From Verrucomicrobiia bacterium (lineage in GTDB: Bacteria; Verrucomicrobiota; Verrucomicrobiia; Limisphaerales; JAEYXS01): 59,568 nt of DNA. Shown here in pieces: positions 17,969 through 26,802 of this stretch. The notes under the pieces were generated by a model. The model did no database searches. It was not told the origin of the DNA and saw only the letters and a program-made list of their open reading frames with translations. The DNA lies in assembly GCA_036405135.1 (NCBI GenBank), contig DASWYF010000026.1:1-59568 (forward strand). Direction: 5' to 3'. The translations under genes and the position numbers were made by a program. Every line of letters starts with the position of its first letter. Positions within the stretch are counted from its first letter, which is position 1.

Positions 17969-18670
17969 ATGTTTAAAAATTTGATCCTCGTTACGTCGCT
18001 GGCCTTGGCCAGTGTTGCTATCACCGGTTGCAAGACGGCCGATTGCACTTCTTGCTGTGCCGCCGATGCGAAGTGGACGGTGCTTTTCGATGGCAAGTCC
18101 ACGGATGCTTTCCGCGGTTACAAGACGGAAGCGTTTCCCGGCGAGAAATGGCAGGTGGATGGCGATGCCCTGCACGTCCTGCCCGGCAAGAGCCCGGACT
18201 TGATGACGAAGGAGCAATACGAGAATTACGAGCTGGAACTGGAATGGAAGGTCTCGCCCGGTGGCAACAGCGGCATCATCTATAATGTGCAGGAGACGGC
18301 TGGTCCCGCGTGGCACACGGGCCCGGAGATGCAGGTGCTGGATGACAGCAAGCATCCCGATGGCAAGAACCCGAAGACGTCCTCAGGTTCACTCTATGCG
18401 ATGATCGCGCCGAACGCGGAGAAGACGTTGAAGCCCGTGGGCGAATACAACAGCGCCAAGCTCATCGTGAACAAAGGCAACGTGCAGCATTGGCTCAACG
18501 GCAAGAAGGTCGTGGAATACACGTGGGGCAGCCCGGAGATCGCCGCGCTCATCCAGCAGAGCAAGTTCAAGCCGTTGCCGGAATTCATGAAGCACGGCAA
18601 GGGTCACATCGTGTTCCAGCACCACGGCGAAGAGGTGTGGTACCGCAATATCCGCATCAAGAAGCTGTAA
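17969..18670 (+). CDS. DUF1080 (3-keto-disaccharide hydrolase-like) lipoprotein
   Basis: About 233 residues from the ATG at 17969; the GTG at 17942 would place an unlikely extension before the signal peptide. Signal: MFKNLILVTSLALASVAITGC with lipobox AITGC, so a lipoprotein. The mature start is unusually cysteine-rich (CKTADCTSCC). The rest is the concanavalin-like DUF1080 domain: WTVLFDGKSTDAFRGYK, YELELEWKVSPGGNSGIIYNV, PEMQVLDDSKHPDGKNP and IVFQHHGEEVWYRNIRIKKL are all characteristic. DUF1080 proteins are abundant in Verrucomicrobia and Planctomycetes and some cleave 3-keto-glycosides; probably surface glycan processing. Followed by a terminator at 18692. Confidence 0.92.
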   Translation: MFKNLILVTSLALASVAITGCKTADCTSCCAADAKWTVLFDGKSTDAFRGYKTEAFPGEKWQVDGDALHVLPGKSPDLMTKEQYENYELELEWKVSPGGNSGIIYNVQETAGPAWHTGPEMQVLDDSKHPDGKNPKTSSGSLYAMIAPNAEKTLKPVGEYNSAKLIVNKGNVQHWLNGKKVVEYTWGSPEIAALIQQSKFKPLPEFMKHGKGHIVFQHHGEEVWYRNIRIKKL

Positions 18671-18691
18671 GCGGAATCACCAGAATCTCAC

Positions 18692-18724
18692 AAAGCGTCA
18701 GGGCGAAGGCTCTGGCGCTTTTTT
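18692..18724 (+). terminator. Rho-independent terminator after the DUF1080 gene
   Basis: AAAGCGTCAGGGC (18692-18704) pairs with GCTCTGGCGCTTT including two G-U pairs, followed by a run of T broken by one G. It lies 22 bases after the DUF1080 stop codon. Confidence 0.8.
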
Positions 18725-18731
18725 GTTTTCT

Positions 18732-18760
18732 GAAGCGCGGGTCTCTGACCCGCAGCAAGG
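18732..18760 (+). repeat. REP-like palindrome, family 1 (copy 3)
   Basis: GAAGC / stem GCGGGTC-tct-GACCCGC / AGCAAG. Same flanks as copies 1 and 2 with a different, still complementary stem. It faces copy 4 (18846) in opposite orientation, about 85 bases away, between two convergent genes. Confidence 0.75.
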
Positions 18761-18845
18761 TGAAAATAGGCGGACAGATCCCGAGTATTTAGGGTCTGCG
18801 TGCTAGAGCTTTTGGCCATACTTCGACCTGCTCTTGCTCAGGGGA

Positions 18846-18875
18846 GTTGCTGCGGGTCGGAGACCCGCGCTCCAG
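18846..18875 (-). repeat. REP-like palindrome, family 1 (copy 4)
   Basis: Read on the minus strand: CTGGAGC, stem GCGGGTC-tcc-GACCCGC, AGCAAC. It abuts the stop codon of pheA (18876-18878). Confidence 0.75.
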
Positions 18876-19937
18876 CTATTCCATATTCGGATACGACCCC
18901 AGCACCTTCACGAAGCTGCAGTGCGTTCCGAGCTGTTCCAGCGCCTTCGCGAGTTTCTTGTCCTGCATGTGGCCGTCCACATCCACGAAGAAGAAATACT
19001 CCCACGCCTTGCGCTTGCTGGGGCGGGATTCGATCTTCGTCATGTTCAGCTTGTAACGACGGAACGGTGCGAGCGTCGAATGGAGCGCGCCCACTTTATC
19101 CGCGATGCTGAACATCACACTCGTGCGGTCACGGCCCGTCGGCGGACTGCATTGACGGCCCAGCACAAGGAAGCGCGTGGCGTTCGCCGAGTTATCCTGG
19201 ATGTTATGTTCCAGGATCGGCACGTTGTATTTCTCGGCGGCGAGGACACCGGCGATAGCACCCGTCTTTTTCTCAGCGGCCGTGAGTTCCACGGACCGTG
19301 CGTTTGAGGAAGTCTCGATGAGTTCTGCGTGCGGCAGATTTTTTTGGATCCAGCCGCGGCATTGCGCCAGCGTTTGCGGATGCACGAAGAGCTTCTTGAT
19401 CTGGTCCTTCTTACCCTTGCTCACGAGGCAATGCGAGATGGGCAGCACGATCTGCGAGACGATCTTCAGATCGCTATCTACGAACATGTCGAGCGTGTGC
19501 GTGACGACGCCTTCGGTGGAGTTCTCCACGGGCACGACACCGTAATCCGCGCGGCCTTTCGAGACTTCGCTGAACACGTCGGGGATCGTCTTCTGCGACG
19601 CGTACTTCAAGCTGGAACCGAACCGGCGGATGGCCGCTTGATGCGTGAAGGTCGCTTCTGGCCCGAGATACGCGATGGTCAGCGACTTCTCCAGCGACAG
19701 CGCGCTGGACATCACCTCGCGATAGATGGCTTGCAGGGAGGCGTTCGTGATGGGGCCGGCGTTTTGCTTGCACACGCGCTCGAGTACCACGCGCTCGCGG
19801 TGCGGCGCATAGATTTCTTCGCCAGCCTTCAGCTTGATCTCGCCGATGGACAGCACGTGCTTCGTGCGTTCGTTCAAGAGCGCGACGATCTGCGCGTCGA
19901 GCTGGTCGATTGCCTGCCGATGTTCTGAGAGGCTCAT
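18876..19937 (-). CDS. pheA: Bifunctional chorismate mutase / prephenate dehydratase (P-protein)
   Basis: 353 residues, the normal size of P-protein. Chorismate mutase AroQ-type helices occupy about 1-90 (LDAQIVALLNERTKHVLSIG). The prephenate dehydratase domain runs from YLGPEATFTHQAA (about 90) to the NATRFLVLGR segment (the catalytic T-R-F), with ENSTEGVVTHTLD in between. The C-terminal ACT domain has KIESRPSKRKAWEYFFFVD, the ESRP motif that binds phenylalanine, so feedback inhibition by Phe is expected. It converts chorismate via prephenate to phenylpyruvate. Only 5 bases separate it from scpB upstream, so it is probably the last gene of a scpA-scpB-pheA transcript. Confidence 0.95.
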   Translation of the reverse strand: MSLSEHRQAIDQLDAQIVALLNERTKHVLSIGEIKLKAGEEIYAPHRERVVLERVCKQNAGPITNASLQAIYREVMSSALSLEKSLTIAYLGPEATFTHQAAIRRFGSSLKYASQKTIPDVFSEVSKGRADYGVVPVENSTEGVVTHTLDMFVDSDLKIVSQIVLPISHCLVSKGKKDQIKKLFVHPQTLAQCRGWIQKNLPHAELIETSSNARSVELTAAEKKTGAIAGVLAAEKYNVPILEHNIQDNSANATRFLVLGRQCSPPTGRDRTSVMFSIADKVGALHSTLAPFRRYKLNMTKIESRPSKRKAWEYFFFVDVDGHMQDKKLAKALEQLGTHCSFVKVLGSYPNME

Positions 19938-19942
19938 GAAAA

Positions 19943-20671
19943 TCAGGATTCGCTTTTCTGCTCAGTTGCTTCTGCTGCCGCCGGAGCCGCTTCCGCTGCG
20001 GACGCTCCTGCCGGAGCCGCCGCACCTTCCGCAGCCGGTGCCAAGGCATCCGGGGGCGCGGTCGCCAGGCCCGGATCTACCGTGAGCAGCGCCTCTGGCT
20101 TCGTCACCGGGATGCGGCGTAGCTCCGTTGCGTCTGGCAAATCTTCCAAGCTCGCGAGCCCGAAGTATTCGAGGAACGTCGCTGTCGTGCTGTAGAGCGC
20201 GGGGCGGCCGACCACTTCTGCACGACCACTCTGCTCCACGAGATTCCGCTCCAGCAACGTCTGCATCGTGCCATCTACCGACACGCCACGAATCTGTTCC
20301 ACTTCGGAACGCGTCATCGGCTGGCGATACGCGATGATCGTTAGCGTCTCCAGCGCCGGTGCCGAGAGACGCGGTGGCCGCACTTTTTCACCGACCAGCG
20401 TTTTGATCCACGGCGCGTATTCGGGCAGGCTCACGAAGAGCCACGCTCCCGCCACGCACCTCAAGCGATACATCCGGCCCGCCTGTTCATGCTCCTGCTC
20501 CAGCGCGGCGAGCAAGGGCTCCAGCTCCTCGTCCTTCACCTTCTTGAAGGCGCGGATGCCCTCGTCCTCCGAGTTGGCGGCGGTCGTCGCGAAGATGTCG
20601 CGAATATCCTTCAAGCTCAGCGGCTTTTGCGCCGCGAACAAGATCGCTTCCAGAATGTTTTTCAGTTCCAT
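19943..20671 (-). CDS. scpB: Segregation and condensation protein B (ScpB)
   Basis: 242 residues. The paired winged-helix ScpB core covers about 1-185: ELKNILEAILFAAQKPLSL, PRLSAPALETLTIIAYRQPMTRSEVEQIRG and VGRPALYSTTATFLEYFGLASLEDLP are characteristic. The last 45 residues are a low-complexity Ala/Pro/Glu tail not typical of the core family. ScpB dimers bridge ScpA and the SMC heads in the bacterial condensin complex. The gene lies 10 bases after scpA. Confidence 0.95.
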   Translation of the reverse strand: MELKNILEAILFAAQKPLSLKDIRDIFATTAANSEDEGIRAFKKVKDEELEPLLAALEQEHEQAGRMYRLRCVAGAWLFVSLPEYAPWIKTLVGEKVRPPRLSAPALETLTIIAYRQPMTRSEVEQIRGVSVDGTMQTLLERNLVEQSGRAEVVGRPALYSTTATFLEYFGLASLEDLPDATELRRIPVTKPEALLTVDPGLATAPPDALAPAAEGAAAPAGASAAEAAPAAAEATEQKSES

Positions 20672-20681
20672 GGTCGGGAAA

Positions 20682-21605
20682 TTACGATGCTTCCTTCGGC
20701 GCAGCTTCCGTCACCGGCTCAGATTCTACAACAGGCGAACTGGCCTCAGCTTGAACTTCATTAGCGCTCTCAGCCGTAGCGACAGCCTGCTCACCCGCAT
20801 TCTCCGTTACCGCTTCTGCCTGATTATTCGGATTCGCGCCATCGATGTTCGTCACTAGATTCGTCGGCGTCGCTTCCGTCACCTCGTTCTTGCTGATCTC
20901 GATATCCGCGAACGTCTCCGGCTGCGAGATCAGCACCCGCTTCAACCGGATAAGCTCCAGCATCGCGAGGAACGTCACCACCACCTCCGTGCGGCTCACC
21001 GCACTATCGAACAATTCCGAGAACTTCACCGTTCCTTTGCTCTCGATGGTGTTCAAGATCGTCTCGATCTTCTCGCTCACCGTCCATTTGTCCTGGAAGA
21101 TGTCGCGGCTCTCGCCTTCTTTCGCCGCGTAGCGCTTCAGGATGTTGTTCACCGCGCCGATAAGGTCGAAGACGGAGACCACGATCTTCTGCGGCGGTTC
21201 ATCCGCCGTGAAGTCTGGCTTACCGGGCTGCCGTGCGTAGACGCTTTCCTGAACTTCTTCGCGATACTGCAGCTTCGCGGCGGCGTCCTTGAATTTCTTG
21301 TATTCGACGAGTTGGCGGATCAATTCCCAGCGCGGATCTTCCTCGTCATCCTCGCCTTCCACCACCACCTGTTTCTCCACGGGGAGCAGTTCCTTGCTCT
21401 TGATATACATGAGCGTGGCCGCCATCACAAGGAACTCGCCCGCAATCTCCAGGTCCAGCTGGCGCATCATCTCCACATGGGCGAGGAACTGCGTGGCCAG
21501 CTTCGTCAGGTTCACCTCATAGATATCCACCTCCTCCTTCTTTACGAGGTAAAGCAGGAGGTCGAGCGGACCTTCAAACACTTCGAACTGGACTTTGTAA
21601 TCCAT
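20682..21605 (-). CDS. scpA: Segregation and condensation protein A (ScpA)
   Basis: About 307 residues from the ATG at 21605 (MDYKVQFEVFEGPLDLLLYLV), which matches the family N-terminus; the open frame extends upstream to 21743 but that part has no similarity. ScpA core features: EVDIYEVNLTKLATQFLAHV, FLVMAATLMYIKSKELLPV and, near the C-terminus, the winged-helix segment TVKFSELFDSAVSRTEVVVTFLAMLELIRL. A 60-residue acidic Ala/Glu/Thr-rich tail follows. ScpA is the kleisin subunit of the SMC-ScpAB condensin. First gene of scpA-scpB-pheA. Confidence 0.95.
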   Translation of the reverse strand: MDYKVQFEVFEGPLDLLLYLVKKEEVDIYEVNLTKLATQFLAHVEMMRQLDLEIAGEFLVMAATLMYIKSKELLPVEKQVVVEGEDDEEDPRWELIRQLVEYKKFKDAAAKLQYREEVQESVYARQPGKPDFTADEPPQKIVVSVFDLIGAVNNILKRYAAKEGESRDIFQDKWTVSEKIETILNTIESKGTVKFSELFDSAVSRTEVVVTFLAMLELIRLKRVLISQPETFADIEISKNEVTEATPTNLVTNIDGANPNNQAEAVTENAGEQAVATAESANEVQAEASSPVVESEPVTEAAPKEAS

Positions 21606-21834
21606 GAGACAGACAAACCAACCCCGTCGCAGACCAAGCCGCTCGGGACGGTCCATCATAGAGAACCCCCAAACCCCTTGGCAATGCTGGAAGGGACCCT
21701 CTGTTAGGTACACTTTAAAACCATTGAAACGTGAAAACGTCATCCCAGAGAGCGCTTTTTAAGCCCTTAACGGATCCGATTTCTGCCGGTTGATGGCATT
21801 GCGCCCGGCGGCCGCCTGCTGGCATAGTGGGGAC

Positions 21835-23145
21835 ATGATTACCCCGATGGACCGGCGTCGTTTCCTGCTCACGAGCGGGCTTGCCCTGCTTGCCACCCAA
21901 CTGGATGTTTCCGCAGTGGAGAAGCCGCCCTTGGGGGCGAAGATCAAGCGCGTGCTCTTCCTCGGGGACAGCATCACCTACAGCGGCCAATATGTGGATT
22001 ACGTGGAGGCCGCGTGGCGCACGCGTTTCCCGGAATCACAGGTTGATTTCCTCGATCTCGGTTTGCCGAGCGAAACCGTCTCCGGCCTTTCCGAGCCTGG
22101 CCATGCCGGCGGCAAGTTCCCACGCCCGGATCTGCACGAGCGCCTGGATCGAGTGCTGGCGCAAGTGAAGCCGGATCTCGTCATCGCGTGTTACGGCATG
22201 AATGATGGGATTTATCATCCCTTTAGTGAAGAGAGGATGGCGGCACACCAGAAGGGAATCTTGAAACTGCGTGAGAAAGTGCAAGCGGCTGGTGCCAAGA
22301 TCATCCACCTCACGCCACCTGTATTCGATCCGCAACCGATCAAGGCGAAGACCTTGCCCGCTGGTCGCGACGTGTATGAGCAACCCTACGTGGGCTATGA
22401 CGAAGTGCTCACGAAGTTCAGCGAGTGGTTGCTCTCGATGCGCAAGAGCGGTTGGGAGGTGTATGACATCCATGGCCCGATGTTGAAGCACCTGGAGACG
22501 CGCCGGAAGACGACTCCGGAATTCACCTTTGCCAAGGACGGTGTGCATGCGGATGCCACGGGGCATTGGCTGATGGCGCAGGCTTTGTTGCAGGGATGGA
22601 AGCTGAAGCCGGATGTGGAGATTTTCAGTATTGATGCCAGCAGCGCGAGAACATTGGGTGGAAACGCCTCAGCAGTGAACGCGGGCAGTGCGGTGCTGGT
22701 CTTCCAGGAGACGGTTCATCCTGCGCAACCTTACGATACGAAGTGGAACACGGAGTCAATGGTGCTGGAAAGGTTTGCCGAACGCACAGCCACGCGCGAA
22801 CTGCGGGTGCTGGGTCTTTCCACCGGCCAGTATCACTTGAAGGAAGATGATAAAATAATCACGACGGCTTCCGCGAAAGAATTGGCCAAAGGGGTGGCTT
22901 TGGACCGCTTGGTGAATACATCGCTGCAGAAAAATCAGGCGGAGCTGCTGAAACTTATCAGCCAGCGACGGAAGCTTTTGAGCGATGCATGGCTCACCGC
23001 GACAGGGCATCAACGTCCGGGCATGGCCAAAGGTCTGCCACTGGCGGAAGCCGAAAGCAAAGCGATGGAACTGGGTGTGCAAATCATGAAATTGACCCGG
23101 CCTATAACGATGAAACTGACTTTAGTGGCGGAGGTTGCAAAATGA
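21835..23145 (+). CDS. SGNH/GDSL hydrolase (exported)
   Basis: About 436 residues from the ATG at 21835, preceded by GTGGGG; ATG 21847 (MDRRRFLLTSGLALLATQLD) is an alternative. The N-terminus is an RR-containing signal, possibly Tat-dependent. SGNH blocks: LFLGDSITYSG with catalytic Ser near residue 46, CYGMNDG as block III, and KDGVHADATGH with D235 and H238. The C-terminal third (about 260-436) is an all-alpha/beta extension usual in PVC SGNH proteins. Such enzymes are periplasmic esterases or acetylxylan/carbohydrate esterases. It is divergently transcribed from scpA. Confidence 0.88.
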   Translation: MITPMDRRRFLLTSGLALLATQLDVSAVEKPPLGAKIKRVLFLGDSITYSGQYVDYVEAAWRTRFPESQVDFLDLGLPSETVSGLSEPGHAGGKFPRPDLHERLDRVLAQVKPDLVIACYGMNDGIYHPFSEERMAAHQKGILKLREKVQAAGAKIIHLTPPVFDPQPIKAKTLPAGRDVYEQPYVGYDEVLTKFSEWLLSMRKSGWEVYDIHGPMLKHLETRRKTTPEFTFAKDGVHADATGHWLMAQALLQGWKLKPDVEIFSIDASSARTLGGNASAVNAGSAVLVFQETVHPAQPYDTKWNTESMVLERFAERTATRELRVLGLSTGQYHLKEDDKIITTASAKELAKGVALDRLVNTSLQKNQAELLKLISQRRKLLSDAWLTATGHQRPGMAKGLPLAEAESKAMELGVQIMKLTRPITMKLTLVAEVAK

Positions 23146-23373
23146 ACGATTCTCAGAGGGTGAAGTGTCTTGGGAAAAAGTGATTCGGGCAACAGACGCC
23201 AAGGAGGTGGGGGTTGGGGAACCCCGCTGAAGAAACGTTCTGTCACCCGAATCGATTACAACCTACACCCACGTCACGGAAAATCCATACGTAATCTTAC
23301 TTATTCTGAGCGCGTACGGGACTGGAGATGGGTTATCCCTTGGGGGACAGGGGTTTGGGAAAGTATGGACAGG
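23146..23373. other. Intergenic between convergent genes
   Basis: No gene seen. A small hairpin GGGGTT-gggg-AACCCC lies at 23210-23225 without a T-run. Confidence 0.4.
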
Positions 23374-24852
23374 CTAAGAGAGAGTAACTGTGGAAGGTGG
23401 TTTTTCTTGTGCTTGGCTAAACAAAAATAGGCCTGCACAGGTCACCACGGCGTTCAAAATCAGCAATTCATTGCCGAATTGATAGCCGCCAAAAAATGCT
23501 TTGGAGTTCGTGTCCAAAAAATAGCAGATCAGCGGGGCAATCAGGCAGATGACTGGCACGCTCTTATCCAAAACACGTCGGCGACAGATGATGCCGAACA
23601 CAAACAAACCGAGCAACGGACCGTAAGTATAGGTGGCGATCTTCAGCACGGCGCCAATGACGGATTGCTTGGCAATCGCTTCAAACGCCAGGATCACCAC
23701 CAGCAGAATCGCCGCGAACGCCAGGTGTATCCGGTGCCGTAACGAAGTCTTCTCCGCTTCCGTGCGGCGCGTGTCCTTATCCATCCCGAGAATGTCTATA
23801 CAGTAAGAAGTCGTCAACGTGGTGAGCACGGAATCCGCGCTGGAGAAGGTCGCCGCCGTGAGGCCGAGCACGAACACGATCGCCGCGAACGTGCCGAGGT
23901 GTTGCAAGGCAAGCAGCGGGAAGAGCTGGTCGGAACGCTCTGGTATCGCGATACCTTTGCTCGTCGCAAAGATGTAGAGCAGCGCCCCCATGGAGAGGAA
24001 GAAGAGGTTTACCAGGACGGCGATCACGCTGTAGGACGCCATGTTCCATTGCGCTTCACGTAGTGAACGGCAGCTCAGGTTTTTTTGCATCATGTTCTGG
24101 TCGAGTCCCGTCATGGCGATGGCCAGAAAGATGCCCCCGAGGAACTGTTTCCAGAAGTAATTGCCCTTCGTGGCATCCCAGAAAAATGTCTGCGCGTAAT
24201 CGCTGTTCTTCACTGTGCTGATGAGATCGCCCACGCCCAATCCCAGTTGTCTCATGATGGCAACGATGGAAAGTATCACGCCCAGAAGCAGAAAGGTGGA
24301 TTGAAACGTATCCGTCCACACCAAGGTCTTGATGCCGCCTTTATAGGTATAGGCGAGCATGAGCAGGATGATGCTGGCGACGGTCACGACAAAGGGGATG
24401 TTCCACGCATCGAACACGAACTTTTGGATCACACTCGCTGCGAGGAATAATCGCGCAGCGGCTCCGAGTGTGCGCGAGAGGATGAAGTAGGCGGAACCGG
24501 TTTTTTGTGACCGCGTGCCGAAACGCGTCTCCAGGTAACTATAGATAGAGGTCAGGTTCAGCTTGTAGAACAGGGGCAACAGCACCCAGGCGATGATGAG
24601 GTAACCCACCATCAGGCCTAACACAAGTTGCAGGTAAGAGAACTGGTCTTTGCCTACAGTGCCCGGCACGGAGATGAAGGTGACGCCTGAGAGGGAGTCA
24701 CCGATCATCCCGAAAGCGACCGCATACCAAGGCGACGCTTTGTTCCCGAGGAAGTAAGAGTCGTTCGTGGCGTTACGGCTCGTGTACCACGCGATCAACA
24801 GCAGGAAGAGGAAGTATCCTCCGATGCAGCTGAAGATATAGATTGGTGACAT
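23374..24852 (-). CDS. Sodium:solute symporter (SSS family)
   Basis: 492 residues with about 13 membrane segments. Family landmarks: YTSRNATNDSYFLGNKASPWYAV after the first helix, GMIGDSLSGVTFISVPG, YSYLETRFGTRSQKTGSAYF, YTYKGGIKTLVWTDTFQSTF and the conserved TAATFSSADSVLTTLTTSYC near residue 340. These inner-membrane proteins import sugars, sialic acid, amino acids or carboxylates with Na+. The substrate is not readable; PVC genomes often use SSS proteins for sugars or sialic acid. It is 153 bases downstream of the CarB half gene, with a hairpin between them. Confidence 0.93.
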   Translation of the reverse strand: MSPIYIFSCIGGYFLFLLLIAWYTSRNATNDSYFLGNKASPWYAVAFGMIGDSLSGVTFISVPGTVGKDQFSYLQLVLGLMVGYLIIAWVLLPLFYKLNLTSIYSYLETRFGTRSQKTGSAYFILSRTLGAAARLFLAASVIQKFVFDAWNIPFVVTVASIILLMLAYTYKGGIKTLVWTDTFQSTFLLLGVILSIVAIMRQLGLGVGDLISTVKNSDYAQTFFWDATKGNYFWKQFLGGIFLAIAMTGLDQNMMQKNLSCRSLREAQWNMASYSVIAVLVNLFFLSMGALLYIFATSKGIAIPERSDQLFPLLALQHLGTFAAIVFVLGLTAATFSSADSVLTTLTTSYCIDILGMDKDTRRTEAEKTSLRHRIHLAFAAILLVVILAFEAIAKQSVIGAVLKIATYTYGPLLGLFVFGIICRRRVLDKSVPVICLIAPLICYFLDTNSKAFFGGYQFGNELLILNAVVTCAGLFLFSQAQEKPPSTVTLS

Positions 24853-24952
24853 GGTCGCTTAGATTCCCATCATGTTGCCGGGGAACGCGGTCATTACTGG
24901 AGGAGAAGACAGCGATTGGCGAGTGGAATTTCGAGCCCTCCGCCAAAATGAA

Positions 24953-24977
24953 AAGCGCCGACCTGAGGTCGGCGCTT
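24953..24977 (-). terminator. Hairpin after carB (terminator or REP-like palindrome)
   Basis: AAGCGCCGACC and GGTCGGCGCTT form an 11-bp perfect stem with a 3-base loop. On the minus strand it is followed by TTTTC and lies about 28 bases after the carB stop, which fits a terminator; the sequence also resembles dispersed genomic palindromes. Confidence 0.6.
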
Positions 24978-25005
24978 CCTGAAACTTTATGTTCTTGGGC
25001 CAAGC

Positions 25006-26802
25006 TCAATGAAACTCCTGCACCGTCCGCACCGCGTAACCATCCTTCTGTAACGCTGCGATGCCCTTCGCCGCCGCCTTCGCGCTGCTGATCGTCGTCA
25101 TGATCGGCGTCTGCGTCAGCACCGCTGTGCCGCGGATCTTCACCTCATCCGCACGCGGCACCTGGCCGGACGGGGTATTGATCACGAGCTGAATCTCCTT
25201 GTTCTTCAGGAGGTCCACCGCGTTCGGGCGACCCTCTTGCAGCTTGAAGATGCGTTGTACCTTCAGGCCCGCCGCTTCCAGCACATTGGCCGTGCCGCCG
25301 GTGGCCACAAGCTCGAAGCCCAGCTTCACAAAGTCCTGTGCCACTGAGGCCACATCATCCTTGTGCGCATCACCCACGCTCACGAACACCTTGCCCTTCA
25401 GCGGCAACGTCGATCCCGCCGCCATCTGGCTCTTCGCATAAGCGATGCCCAGATCGTTATCCAAGCCCATCACTTCGCCCGTGGAACGCATCTCCGGCGA
25501 GAGCAAGATGTCTTGGCCGGGGAACTTGTTGAAAGGGAACACCGATTCCTTCACCGCCCAATACTTCGTCCACACTTCCTTCGTGAAGCCCAGCTCCTTC
25601 AACGTCTTGCCCGCCATTACCTTCGCGGCCAGCTTCGCCAGCGGATAACCGATCGCCTTTGAGACGAACGGCACCGTGCGTGACGCACGTGGATTGACTT
25701 CGAGCACATAAACGATGCCGTCTTTCACGGCATACTGCACGTTCATGAGGCCGACTACCTTCAATTCCTTCGCCATCGCGTGCGTATATTCGCGGATGGT
25801 GCTGATCGTCGCCTCGCTCAACGTATGCGGCGGCAGGACCATCGCGGCGTCACCGGAGTGAACCCCGGCGAACTCGATGTGCTCCAGCATACCGCCGACC
25901 ACGATCGTGCCATCCGCCGGATCCTTGAACTGCCCCACATCCGTGATGCAATCCACGTCCACTTCCGTGGCGTCCTCTAGGAACTTATCCACGAGCACCG
26001 GGCGACCGGCTGAAATTTCCAGCGCTGCATTGCGATGGAAGTAATCCCGCAATTCCGCTTCTGAGAAAACGATCTGCATCGCGCGACCACCGAGCACGAA
26101 GGACGGACGCAAGAGCACCGGATAACCCAGCTTCGTCGCGACAACTACTGCTTCCTCCACCGTCGTAGCCGTGCCATTCGGCGGCTGCGGGATGTTCAGC
26201 TTGTTCAGCATCGCTGCAAAGAGCTTGCGATCTTCTGCGATCTCGATGTTCTGCGGCGAGGTGCCGATGATGTTCACGCCGTTCTGTTGTAGACCCAGCG
26301 CCAGATTCAGCGGCGTCTGACCGCCGAACTGCGCGATCGCACCCCAGCAACCTTCGCGCTCATAGATGTGCAAGACATCTTCCAACGTCAGCGGCTCGAA
26401 GAACAACTTATCCGACGTATCATAATCCGTGGAGACCGTTTCCGGATTCGAGTTCACCATGATCGTCTCGAAGCCGTCCTCCTTCAAAGCGAACGACGCA
26501 TGCACGCAGCAATAATCGAACTCGATGCCCTGCCCGATACGATTCGGCCCGCCGCCCAGGATCATCACCTTCTTCTTATCCGTCTTCTTCACCTCATCAT
26601 CCCCGCGATCGTACGTAGAGTAGAAGTAAGGCGTGTAGGCCTCGAACTCAGCCGCGCATGTATCCACCAGACGATAGCTGGGCACGAGACCCTGTTTCTT
26701 GCGTTCCGCACGCACGGCATCCTCGGTTTGGCCGGTCAAATGGGCGATTTGACGGTCGGAAAAACCCAGGGACTTCGCTTTAGCTAACAATTCCGGTTTC
26801 AT
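25006..26802 (-). CDS. carB: Carbamoyl-phosphate synthase large subunit, C-terminal half (split CarB)
   Basis: About 598 residues from the ATG at 26802. Complete CarB has about 1070 residues; this protein begins inside the oligomerisation domain (AKSLGFSDRQIAHLTGQ, then YRLVDTCAAEFEAYTPYFYS) and contains the whole second ATP-grasp half: GGGPNRIGQGIEFDYCC, FGGQTPLNLALGL, LRPSFVLGGRAMQIVF, LEVNPRASRTVPFVSKAIG. The last 130 residues are the MGS-like allosteric domain (VATGGTANVLEAAG, VINTPSG). The second half phosphorylates carbamate to carbamoyl phosphate for pyrimidines and arginine. The N-terminal half is not in the 26.8-27.2 kb upstream gap or elsewhere in the window, so CarB is likely encoded by two unlinked genes here. 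No stop or frameshift suggests decay. Confidence 0.93.
   Translation of the reverse strand: MKPELLAKAKSLGFSDRQIAHLTGQTEDAVRAERKKQGLVPSYRLVDTCAAEFEAYTPYFYSTYDRGDDEVKKTDKKKVMILGGGPNRIGQGIEFDYCCVHASFALKEDGFETIMVNSNPETVSTDYDTSDKLFFEPLTLEDVLHIYEREGCWGAIAQFGGQTPLNLALGLQQNGVNIIGTSPQNIEIAEDRKLFAAMLNKLNIPQPPNGTATTVEEAVVVATKLGYPVLLRPSFVLGGRAMQIVFSEAELRDYFHRNAALEISAGRPVLVDKFLEDATEVDVDCITDVGQFKDPADGTIVVGGMLEHIEFAGVHSGDAAMVLPPHTLSEATISTIREYTHAMAKELKVVGLMNVQYAVKDGIVYVLEVNPRASRTVPFVSKAIGYPLAKLAAKVMAGKTLKELGFTKEVWTKYWAVKESVFPFNKFPGQDILLSPEMRSTGEVMGLDNDLGIAYAKSQMAAGSTLPLKGKVFVSVGDAHKDDVASVAQDFVKLGFELVATGGTANVLEAAGLKVQRIFKLQEGRPNAVDLLKNKEIQLVINTPSGQVPRADEVKIRGTAVLTQTPIMTTISSAKAAAKGIAALQKDGYAVRTVQEFH

Noticed and set aside
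23146..23373. G-rich stretch near 23205-23225 as a G-quadruplex or riboswitch
   Set aside because: The runs are few and already explained by a short hairpin; no supporting context.
25006..26802. carB as a pseudogene
   Set aside because: The frame is intact, motifs are complete for the second half and the start is plausible, so a split gene is the better reading.
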